Shown here one piece after another: positions 57,807-64,000 of a DNA stretch of 64,000 nt. Positions within the stretch are counted from its first letter, which is position 1. Each line of letters opens with the position of its first letter. The notes beneath the pieces are model-generated. The model saw only the letters and a program-made list of their open reading frames with translations. It was not told the origin of the DNA and ran no database searches. A program made the translations under genes and the position numbers. Where the stretch lies: the NCBI RefSeq assembly GCF_042743185.1, contig NZ_JBHYMS010000005.1, forward strand, positions 1-64,000, written 5' to 3'. This stretch comes from Inquilinus sp042743185. Lineage in GTDB: Bacteria; Pseudomonadota; Alphaproteobacteria; DSM-16000; Inquilinaceae.

Positions 57807-58267
57807 GCATATCCCCCGAGCGCGAGGTGATCGAGATAGTCCCTGACCGCGCCGGCCTCGCCGGCCTTGACCAGTGCTTCCGGCGTTCGCCCATCCAGCG
57901 CCGGGATCGGCTGTGATCGATACCAGGCCATCGCCTGGGTTTCGCCGCCGGTCCATTCGCGAATCCGCGAGACGATCTCGAGCATTTCGCGCATGCGCGA
58001 CTGCGTGCGGGGAGCCGTTCGGCGCTCGGCCTTGCTCACGGTCGCAGCAGCGAGGCCGACTGTCTCGGCAAGCTGCCCCTTGGTCATACGGAAGGCGTCC
58101 GCGACGCGATCGACATCGATGATGCCGGCCCGGTCGATGAAGTCCGTAACGAAACCCGCGCCTGCGAACGCCATCTCGCTCGTGCTCGGACGAGACGCGC
58201 TGCGGACATACGTCTTTCGGGCAGGAGTGCCTTGCCTCTTCCGGCCGTCCGCTGCTGACCTTGCCAT
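57803..58267 (-). CDS. Xre/MbcA/ParS-type antitoxin (DUF2384)
   Basis: The 154-residue protein has an Xre-like HTH (about 55-95: DAFRMTKGQLAETVGLAAAT, VSKAERRTAPRTQ) followed by the MbcA/ParS toxin-binding domain with TQAMAWYRSQPIPALDGRTP and EALVKAGEAGAVRDYLDHLA. The closing G-G-Y-A is typical of the tail that inserts into the RES active site. Just upstream, TGTCC occurs twice 12 bp apart (58284-58300 area, leftward), a possible operator. It is translationally coupled to the toxin. Confidence 0.85.
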   Translation of the reverse strand: MARSAADGRKRQGTPARKTYVRSASRPSTSEMAFAGAGFVTDFIDRAGIIDVDRVADAFRMTKGQLAETVGLAAATVSKAERRTAPRTQSRMREMLEIVSRIREWTGGETQAMAWYRSQPIPALDGRTPEALVKAGEAGAVRDYLDHLALGGYA

Positions 58268-58388
58268 GTCCCAATCTCCACCCTGCTTTCGGACATATGA
58301 TGGGACAAACAGGAGCGAATTTCAACACTCCCCAGGCGAAAGGACATCGGACGAAGCTGCCATGATCCCTAAGGCTGGGGCGCGCCCC

Positions 58389-60341
58389 TCACCGCAGCAG
58401 GTCCGCCTCCAGCGCCCCGGCCTTCGGCGCCTCGCCCAGGCGCAGGCGGTAGGCCTGGGTGTTCTCCAGCACGCGCTGGACGTAGCTGCGCGTCTCCGGC
58501 AGCGGAATGGATTCGATCCAGTCCACCACCTGCTCCGGCGATTTCGACGGCGTCGGCGCCCAGGTGTCGACCCGGCCGAAGCCGGCATTGTAGGCGGCGA
58601 TCGCCCGCGGCCAGTTGCCGTCATAGCGCCGGATCAGGTCGGCGAGGTAGCGGCTGCCGAGGCGGAGATTGTGCACCGGGTCGCCGCTGAGCATGCCGGT
58701 GGTGTGGTCGATACCGAGCGACTGGGCGACGTCGCGGGCGGTGCCCGGCCGCAGCTGCATCAGCCCGATCGCCCCGGCGCTGGACACGGCGGTGCTGTTG
58801 AACTCGCTTTCTTGCCGCGCCAGTCCGAGCACCAGGGCCGGCGGCAGGCCGCTCAGATCATCGGGCAGCGGCACCAGCGGATAGGCGGCGTCGATCACCG
58901 TGAGGCCGTCGCGCGCCGCGGCCTTGGCGGCGCGGACGGCGACGAAGGGATATTTCATCGACGTCGCCAGCGTCGCCAGCAGCCGGTTCTTCTCCGGCGT
59001 GTCGGCGTCGACCATCAGCTTGCGCAGGAACAGGTCGGCCCGGTCGCGCTGGCCGACGGCGTCGAGCAGCCGGGCGGCGCGGGCCAGGTCGCCGCCATAG
59101 GAGTCCAGCGCCTGGGTGCTCGTCGTCACCGAGACGGGCAGGGCGGCGATGCTGGGCTGGTCGAGCTTGTCGGCCGCCAGCTGGCCGTAGAAGGTCAGCG
59201 GCTGCTTGGCCGCCGTCCGGTACCAGTCCGCCGCCTTCTGCTTGTGCCCGGCCGCCTCGTGCGCCCGGCCGGCCCAGTAGGCGCCGCGGGCCAGGCTGAT
59301 CGGCATGGAGACGTCGCCGTACAGCTTCTCGAAATGCTCGACGGCGTCGGCGGGGCGGTCGAGGAAGCGCAGCGCCAGCCAGCCGGCGAGGAAGTCCTTC
59401 TCGGCCCGGTCCACCGCGTCGCTCTGCTCGCGCGCGGTGATCAGCTGATAGGCCCGTCGGTAGGACTGCTCGTCGAACAGCCGGCGGGCGATGATGTGCC
59501 GCTCCAGCCACCACGCCTTGGCATGGGTCGAGGTCTTGGGCTGCTGGCCCAGCATCTCGATGGCGCCGGCCTCGTCGTCGTTGCGGCGGCGCCAGCGGGC
59601 GCGCTCGTACAGGATGCCCTCGTCCTGCAGCAGCTTCGCCGGCAGGGCCCGCACCGCGGCCGAGGCGTCCGGCGTGCGCGCCATCAGCTTCAGCCGGGCG
59701 TCGGCGACGAGGCGCCGGTCGCCGGCGACGCGGGCCAGCATGCGGCGCGCCTCGTCGGCGCGTTCGGCCCAGAGCAGGGCATCGAGCCGCGCCCAGTGGT
59801 CGTCGGCGCTCAGCAGGCTGCCGAAGCGCCCCAGGAACTCGGTCTCCTGCGCTCCGGTCAGGGCGATGTTGCGCCAGGTGTCGCGGGCCCAGATCCGGGC
59901 GCGGATCGGGTCGGTCGTCTGCAGCGCCGTGCCGAAATGCAGCGCGCCCTCGGCGGTCAGCGGGGCGAAGGCGTCGAACCAGGCGACCACCGCATCGGCC
60001 GGCAGCCCGTCGGGCATCGCCCGCTCGGCGCGGCGGCGCAGGGCCTGGACGTTCGGCCAGTCCGGGTTGCGGACGACGAAGGCGGCGAGCTCCTCGAAGC
60101 CGGCGGTGCTGTCCGGGCGCGACAGGTCGGCCCAGGTCGCCAGCCGGCCGACCAGGGTGCTCGTCATCTGGGTCTCGACCGTGCGCACCACGTCCCAGGC
60201 ATTGCGATCGACGGCGAAGAACAGGGCCTGGGCCGCCTTGATCTCGGCCGGAGTGGCCGGCTGGGCGAGGGCCGGGGCGGCGATGCCGAGCAGCAGCGCC
60301 GCCGCCGCGGCCAGAGCCCTGCGCTTGCCGGCCCGCACCAC
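58389..60341 (-). CDS. Soluble lytic transglycosylase (Slt70-like)
   Basis: The 650-residue periplasmic enzyme has a signal peptide (after V-V-R-A-G-K-R-R, core ALAAAAALLLGIAAPALA). A superhelical U-domain of TPR-like repeats (about 30-470) precedes the C-terminal SLT domain (about 480-630), with catalytic Glu in LGLARQESEFNSTAVSSAGA and the motifs IGLMQLRPGTA and AIAAYNAGFGRV. No ATG suits the start; GTG at 60341 or 60338 is proposed. It is divergent from dapA with only 48 bp between, so promoters must overlap or lie in coding DNA. Confidence 0.9.
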   Translation of the reverse strand: MVRAGKRRALAAAAALLLGIAAPALAQPATPAEIKAAQALFFAVDRNAWDVVRTVETQMTSTLVGRLATWADLSRPDSTAGFEELAAFVVRNPDWPNVQALRRRAERAMPDGLPADAVVAWFDAFAPLTAEGALHFGTALQTTDPIRARIWARDTWRNIALTGAQETEFLGRFGSLLSADDHWARLDALLWAERADEARRMLARVAGDRRLVADARLKLMARTPDASAAVRALPAKLLQDEGILYERARWRRRNDDEAGAIEMLGQQPKTSTHAKAWWLERHIIARRLFDEQSYRRAYQLITAREQSDAVDRAEKDFLAGWLALRFLDRPADAVEHFEKLYGDVSMPISLARGAYWAGRAHEAAGHKQKAADWYRTAAKQPLTFYGQLAADKLDQPSIAALPVSVTTSTQALDSYGGDLARAARLLDAVGQRDRADLFLRKLMVDADTPEKNRLLATLATSMKYPFVAVRAAKAAARDGLTVIDAAYPLVPLPDDLSGLPPALVLGLARQESEFNSTAVSSAGAIGLMQLRPGTARDVAQSLGIDHTTGMLSGDPVHNLRLGSRYLADLIRRYDGNWPRAIAAYNAGFGRVDTWAPTPSKSPEQVVDWIESIPLPETRSYVQRVLENTQAYRLRLGEAPKAGALEADLLR

Positions 60342-60389
60342 AGCCGCTATGACACTGCGTTCACCACCCCAACGCCCACGGAAGCTTCC

Positions 60390-61265
60390 ATGTTCAAGGG
60401 ATCCATCGTCGCCCTGGTCACGCCTTTCACCGAGAGCGGGGTGGACGAGAAAGCCTTCCAGGGCTTCGTCGACTGGCAGATCCGCGAGGGCACCCAGGGC
60501 GTCGTGCCCTGCGGCACCACCGGCGAGTCCCCGACGTTGAGCCACCCCGAGCACGAGCGGGTGGTCGAGCTCTGCGTCGAGGTGGCGAAGGGGCGGGTCC
60601 CGGTGATCGCCGGCACCGGCTCGAACTCGACGGAGGAGGCGATCTCCCTGACCCGGCACGCGCAGAAGGCCGGCGCGGACGCCGCGCTGATCGTCACGCC
60701 CTACTACAACAAGCCGACGCAGGAAGGTCTTTACCAGCATTACAGGGCCATCCATGACGCGGTCGATCTGCCGATCGTGATCTACAACATCCCGGGCCGC
60801 AGCGTGATCGACATGTCGATCGACACCATGGCCCGCCTGGCCGAGCTGCCGCGCATCGTCGGGGTCAAGGATGCGACCGCCGACCTGGTGCGGCCGCTGG
60901 CCACGCGGCTTCGGATCGGTCCGGAGTTCTGCCAGCTTTCGGGCGAGGATGCCACTGCCACGGCGTTCCTGGCGCAGGGCGGTCACGGCTGCATCTCGGT
61001 CACCGCCAATGTGGCGCCGCGGCTCTGCGCCGAGATGCACGCCGCCTGGGCCGAGGGCGACCTGAAGCGGATGGAGGCGATCCGCGACCTGCTGATGCCG
61101 CTGCACCGGGCGCTGTTCCTGGAGACCAGCCCGGGTCCGGTGAAATACGGCGCCAAACTGCTCGGCCTGTCCGACGACCGGGTCCGGCTGCCGCTGGTGC
61201 CGCCGGGCGAGGCGACCCGGACCGAGGTGCGCGAGGCGATGGTCTTCGCCGGCCTGATCAACTGA
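60390..61265 (+). CDS. dapA: 4-Hydroxy-tetrahydrodipicolinate synthase
   Basis: The 291-residue TIM-barrel lyase condenses pyruvate and aspartate semialdehyde in lysine/meso-DAP synthesis. Schiff-base Lys160 is in GVKDATADL; the catalytic Tyr is in VTPYYNKPTQEG, and CGTTGESPTL and YNIPGRSV are signature loops. Length matches the family. smpB follows 19 bp after its stop, the usual alphaproteobacterial order. GGAAG lies before the ATG. Confidence 0.97.
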   Translation: MFKGSIVALVTPFTESGVDEKAFQGFVDWQIREGTQGVVPCGTTGESPTLSHPEHERVVELCVEVAKGRVPVIAGTGSNSTEEAISLTRHAQKAGADAALIVTPYYNKPTQEGLYQHYRAIHDAVDLPIVIYNIPGRSVIDMSIDTMARLAELPRIVGVKDATADLVRPLATRLRIGPEFCQLSGEDATATAFLAQGGHGCISVTANVAPRLCAEMHAAWAEGDLKRMEAIRDLLMPLHRALFLETSPGPVKYGAKLLGLSDDRVRLPLVPPGEATRTEVREAMVFAGLIN

Positions 61266-61284
61266 CCGGAGCACATCGAGAATC

Positions 61285-61755
61285 ATGGCACAGCCGAAGA
61301 CCCCGGGTCGCCTCGTCGCGCAGAACCGGCGGGCACGGCACGACTACTTCATCGACGAGAATGTCGAGGCCGGCATCGTCCTGGTCGGGACCGAGGTGAA
61401 GTCGCTGCGCGAGGGTCGCGGCAACCTGCAGGACGCCTATGCCGGAGAGATGCAGGGCGAGCTGTACCTGTTCAACGCCCATATCCCGGAATACGGGCCG
61501 GCGCAGCGCTTCAACCACGAGCTGAAGCGCCCGCGCAAGCTGTTGGTGCGCAAGCGCGAACGGGACAAGCTGCTGGGAAAGGTGAAACGGGAGGGCATGA
61601 CCCTGATCCCGCTGTCCATCTACTTCAATGCCCGCGGCTTCGCCAAGGTCGATCTCGGCCTGGCCCGCGGCAAGAAAGCGCATGACAAGCGCGAGACCAT
61701 CAAGGCGCGGGACTGGCAGCGGGAGAAGGCGCGGGTCCTGCGCGACCGCGGCTGA
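61285..61755 (+). CDS. smpB: SsrA-binding protein SmpB
   Basis: The 156-residue tmRNA-binding protein is used in trans-translation. The OB-fold core shows VAQNRRARHDYFIDENVEAG, then IVLVGTEVKSLREGRGNLQD, and the C-terminal tail KAHDKRETIKARDWQREKAR enters the decoding centre. It is co-transcribed with dapA. tmRNA itself is not in the window. It converges on the NYN-domain gene; a shared hairpin separates them. Confidence 0.97.
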   Translation: MAQPKTPGRLVAQNRRARHDYFIDENVEAGIVLVGTEVKSLREGRGNLQDAYAGEMQGELYLFNAHIPEYGPAQRFNHELKRPRKLLVRKRERDKLLGKVKREGMTLIPLSIYFNARGFAKVDLGLARGKKAHDKRETIKARDWQREKARVLRDRG

Positions 61756-61766
61756 TCCGCGCGGCA

Positions 61767-61794
61767 GGCCGGTTCCCGCCCGGGGAAACCGGCC
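61767..61794. terminator. Bidirectional hairpin between smpB and NYN gene
   Basis: GGCCGGTTCC (61767-61776) pairs with GGAAACCGGCC (61784-61794, one bulged A) between convergent genes. U-tracts are absent on both sides. Confidence 0.5.
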
Positions 61795-61803
61795 CGTGCC
61801 ACA

Positions 61804-62430
61804 TCAGGCGGTACGGGCGTAGGCGCCAGCCTGCTGCGCCGGCTCCTCGGCGGCGTCGTCCTCGCCCTCGGCCGGCGGGGCGGCCACGGTCCGGTTCGGC
61901 GCGTTCATGCGCTGGATGTGCGGCGCCAGCTCCATCAGCTCGACGAAGTTGTCGGCCTGGCGGCGCAGCTCGTCCGACACCATCGGCGGGCTCGACTTGA
62001 TGGTCGAGACCACGGTGACGCGGACGCCCTTGCGCTGGATCGCCTCGACCAGCCGCTTGAAGTCGCCGTCGCCGGAGAACAGCAGGATGTGGTCGGCCCG
62101 GTCGGCCATCTCCAGCGCGTCGATCGCCAGGTCGATGTCGACATTGCCCTTGACCCGGCGCCGGCCCTGGCTGTCGGTGTACTCGCGCAGCGGCTTGGTG
62201 ACCATGCTGTAGCCGTTGTAGTCGAGCCAGTCGATCAGCGGGCGTATGGGAGAATATTCCTGATCCTCGATCAGCGTGGTATAATAGAAGGCGCGGATCA
62301 GGCGACCCTTCTTGGCGAACAGGTCGAGCAGCCGGCGATAGTCGATATCGAAACCAAGGGAACGGGCCGCGCCATAAAGGTTGGCGCCGTCAATGAATAT
62401 TGCGAGCCGTTCTTCCTTATAGAATATCAT
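61804..62430 (-). CDS. NYN-domain (LabA/DUF88) protein, putative RNase
   Basis: The 208-residue protein has a PIN-like NYN nuclease core: RLAIFIDGANLYGAARSLGF (first Asp), KGNVDIDLAIDALEMADRAD (Asp cluster) and ILLFSGDGDFKRLVEAIQRK (last Asp pair), then the basic GVRVTVVSTIKSSPPMVSDE. The C-terminal 40 residues are Ala/Glu-rich and disordered. Family members are thought to act on RNA. Its place between smpB and rpoZ is conserved in many alphaproteobacteria. It is divergent from rpoZ across 212 bp. Confidence 0.9.
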   Translation of the reverse strand: MIFYKEERLAIFIDGANLYGAARSLGFDIDYRRLLDLFAKKGRLIRAFYYTTLIEDQEYSPIRPLIDWLDYNGYSMVTKPLREYTDSQGRRRVKGNVDIDLAIDALEMADRADHILLFSGDGDFKRLVEAIQRKGVRVTVVSTIKSSPPMVSDELRRQADNFVELMELAPHIQRMNAPNRTVAAPPAEGEDDAAEEPAQQAGAYARTA

Positions 62431-62642
62431 GTGCGTTCCTTCGCGGCAGGGGACAGGTTGACAGATTGGGTTCGCTACCCACTTTGCAAGGAGCGGTCAA
62501 CGGTTCGCGACGAGGCTTGCGCATCCGCCGCATCTGCGCTACGTGGTCCGCCCTTCGGTATAACAAAGATGCGGCCGTTGCGTTGCATCCATCATGTCAC
62601 GATTCTATCGTCGTGGCTCTTTTCGTGCAGGAGCGGTAGCCC

Positions 62643-63089
62643 ATGGCTCGCGTCACCGTCGAGGATTGCGTCCTCAAGATCCCCAACCGGTTCGATCTCG
62701 TGCTGATGGCCGCCCAGCGCGCCCGCGACATTTCGTCCGGCGCTTCGCTGACCATCGACCGCGACGACGACAAGAACCCGGTGGTGGCGCTGCGCGAGAT
62801 CGCCGACGAGACGGTCGTGCTCGACGGCTTGCGGGAAGCCCTGGTCAAGGGCCACCAGAAGCTGGCCGAGATCGACGAGGCCGATGAGGAGATCATCGAG
62901 CTGATGGCCGGCGAGGAGGAGTGGCTCAAGGCCGGCGTGGCGCCGCAGAGCCCGGCCGGCGCGGTCGGCTCGGACGAGGAGTCCACCTTCGGCATCGAGT
63001 CCGCCGAGGAGGATGCGGAGGGCGAGGCCGAGGACGAAGAGGACGGCCGCGGCGACCTGGAAATCGGCTCCTCCGAAGACGACATCTGA
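62643..63089 (+). CDS. rpoZ: RNA polymerase omega subunit
   Basis: The 148-residue omega starts MARVTVEDCVLKIPNRFDLV, then LMAAQRARDISSGASLTIDR and the conserved KNPVVALREIADETV. The C-terminal 65 residues are a very acidic tail (repeated E/D, such as EESTFGIESAEEDAEGEAED), longer than the 91-residue E. coli protein. It helps assemble RNA polymerase and, in enterics, contributes to ppGpp binding. GGAG lies before the ATG. rsh follows after 195 bp. Confidence 0.95.
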   Translation: MARVTVEDCVLKIPNRFDLVLMAAQRARDISSGASLTIDRDDDKNPVVALREIADETVVLDGLREALVKGHQKLAEIDEADEEIIELMAGEEEWLKAGVAPQSPAGAVGSDEESTFGIESAEEDAEGEAEDEEDGRGDLEIGSSEDDI

Positions 63090-63197
63090 TCCGAGCGGAA
63101 CTGCCCGGCATGGTGTCAGGCCGCCTGTCGGGAGATCGATGATGCGGCTTGACCGGTCGGGCGACGGAATGGCTGCCGCGCGCCCGCCGAATTTGAT

Positions 63198-63253
63198 CCA
63201 CAATGCAGCGGATTGTGGTTCAACATATTGTCCGGGCGGGTGTGCCCGCCCGG
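63198..63253 (+). promoter_or_regulatory. Two leader hairpins upstream of rsh
   Basis: CCACAAT (63198-63204) pairs with ATTGTGG (63212-63218), and CCGGGCGGG (63232-63240) pairs with CCCGCCCGG (63245-63253) around TGTG. The second ends 31 bp before the rsh ATG. Neither has a U-tract. They may be a processing or attenuation element between rpoZ and rsh. Confidence 0.45.
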
Positions 63254-63284
63254 GAGAATGGCTTATGGATCGGTGGCGCGCGGC

Positions 63285-64000
63285 ATGATCCGCCAATATG
63301 AGCTGGTCGAGCGTGTCAAGGCTTACGACCCGTCGGCGGACGAGGATCTGATCAACCGCGCCTATGTTTATTCGATGAAGGCGCACGGGTCGCAGAAGCG
63401 CGCCTCCGGCGACCCCTATTTCGTCCATCCGATCGAGGTCGCCGGCATCCTCGCCGGCATGAAGCTCGACACCGGCTCGATCGTCACCGGCCTCCTGCAC
63501 GACACGGTGGAGGACACCGGGGCGACGCTGAGCGAGCTCGAGGGCCTGTTCGGGCGCGAGACGGCGCAGCTGGTCGACGGCGTCACCAAGCTGTCGAAGC
63601 TGGAGTTGCAGAGCGACCAGTCCAAGCAGGCGGAGAATTTCCGCAAGCTGGTGCTGGCGATGTCCAAGGACATCCGCGTGCTGCTGGTCAAGCTGGCCGA
63701 CCGGCTGCACAACATGCGCACCCTCGGCGCCTTCAACAACGAGGAGAAGCGCCGGCGGATCGCGCGCGAGACGCTGGAGATCTACGCGCCGCTGGCCGAG
63801 CGTATCGGCATGCACGGCATGCAGGAGGAGCTGGAGGACCTGGCCTTCGCCCAGCTCCACCCCGATGCGCGCGAGAGCATCGTCCGCCGCCTGGCCCAGC
63901 TGCGCGAGGAAGGCCAGGACGTCGTCTCCAAGATCATCGCCGAGCTGCAGCGGGTGCTGGAGGAGGGCGGGCTCGAGGCCAACGTCCTCGGCCGCGAGAA
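63285..64000 (+). CDS. Bifunctional (p)ppGpp synthetase/hydrolase Rsh (RelA/SpoT), 5' part
   Basis: The frame is open to the window edge: about 238 of roughly 720-730 residues are present. It starts MIRQYELVERVKAYDPSADE. The HD hydrolase domain is complete in its metal-binding motifs, with HGSQKRASGDPYFVHPIEVA, LLHDTVEDTGATL (His-Asp) and LVKLADRLHNMRTLG, so ppGpp hydrolysis is expected. The synthetase, TGS and ACT domains lie beyond the window. Alphaproteobacteria usually have this single bifunctional enzyme. A 7-codon frame at 63265-63288 overlaps the start by ATGA and may be coincidental. Confidence 0.95.
   Translation, partial: MIRQYELVERVKAYDPSADEDLINRAYVYSMKAHGSQKRASGDPYFVHPIEVAGILAGMKLDTGSIVTGLLHDTVEDTGATLSELEGLFGRETAQLVDGVTKLSKLELQSDQSKQAENFRKLVLAMSKDIRVLLVKLADRLHNMRTLGAFNNEEKRRRIARETLEIYAPLAERIGMHGMQEELEDLAFAQLHPDARESIVRRLAQLREEGQDVVSKIIAELQRVLEEGGLEANVLGRE

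Noticed and set aside
57288..58328. Single 346-codon frame covering both RES and antitoxin regions
   Set aside because: Only its last 172 codons match a protein family; the first half is the out-of-frame shadow of the antitoxin gene. The RES start is therefore placed at TTG 57806.

Overview
The window is 64 kb of dense, very G+C-rich DNA with about 60 protein genes and no rRNA, tRNA, CRISPR array, phage or intact insertion sequence. It reads as the chromosome of a Gram-negative alphaproteobacterium, most likely a Rhodospirillales-type soil or plant-associated heterotroph. This placement is an inference. It rests on the core order dapA-smpB-(NYN gene)-rpoZ-rsh at the right end, an alphaproteobacterial GTTC-N7-GTTC SOS box, DUF3553 and DUF736 proteins, and the number of ABC transporters and sugar genes.

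Layout. 0.05-2.8 kb: RidA-like secreted protein, membrane-anchored catalase-like peroxidase coupled to a cytochrome b561, and a small monooxygenase. 2.8-6.7 kb: sulfate/thiosulfate importer (cysA, binding protein, cysT, cysW). 6.9-10.3 kb: DUF3553, a trans-sulfuration-type PLP enzyme, an orphan PotA-like ATPase, GNAT. 10.3-13.5 kb: a response regulator / molybdopterin-fold periplasmic protein / histidine kinase cassette, then a DUF736 orphan. 13.7-20.6 kb: MltB, flavin reductase with HxlR regulator, aminotransferase, aldo/keto reductase, an SOS-box hypothetical gene, 2-hydroxyacid dehydrogenase. 20.8-28.6 kb: dimethylglycine/sarcosine-type dehydrogenase, PAS protein, DegP, GH3 glycosidase. 28.7-35.7 kb: Zur-box-preceded AztD-like zinc chaperone, then AraC / GH4 alpha-glycosidase / sugar ABC transporter lacking an ATPase. 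35.7-36.6 kb: ArsR-SRPBCC pair with twin operators. 36.6-39.6 kb: an ABC transporter behind a guanidine-I riboswitch and a sigma-54 promoter. 39.6-48.7 kb: two-component system, DUF454, cydC, cydD, pepN. 48.9-57.0 kb: ParDE-type module, divergent PEP carboxylase, membrane protein, PhoX, PAS protein, threonine dehydratase-like enzyme. 57.3-58.3 kb: RES-Xre toxin-antitoxin. 58.4-64 kb: Slt, dapA, smpB, NYN-domain protein, rpoZ and the 5' part of rsh.

The most coherent regulatory story is at 36.6-39.6 kb. A textbook sigma-54 promoter places its transcription start on the first base of the aptamer's P1 stem. The transcript then runs through a guanidine-I riboswitch into binding protein, permease, ATPase and a translationally coupled 27-residue mini-ORF. 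Guanidine carboxylase and deiminase genes are absent from the window. This suggests nitrogen-controlled, guanidine-sensing import.

The window is also rich in palindromic DNA. There are two dispersed intergenic repeat families, a 143-bp imperfect hairpin before mltB, and a 270-bp nest of inverted repeats between cydC and the DUF454 gene. Several clean operators can be read directly (LexA, Zur, ArsR pair, ParD-type). All functional calls are by motif and family recognition from the sequence alone; no database search was run.
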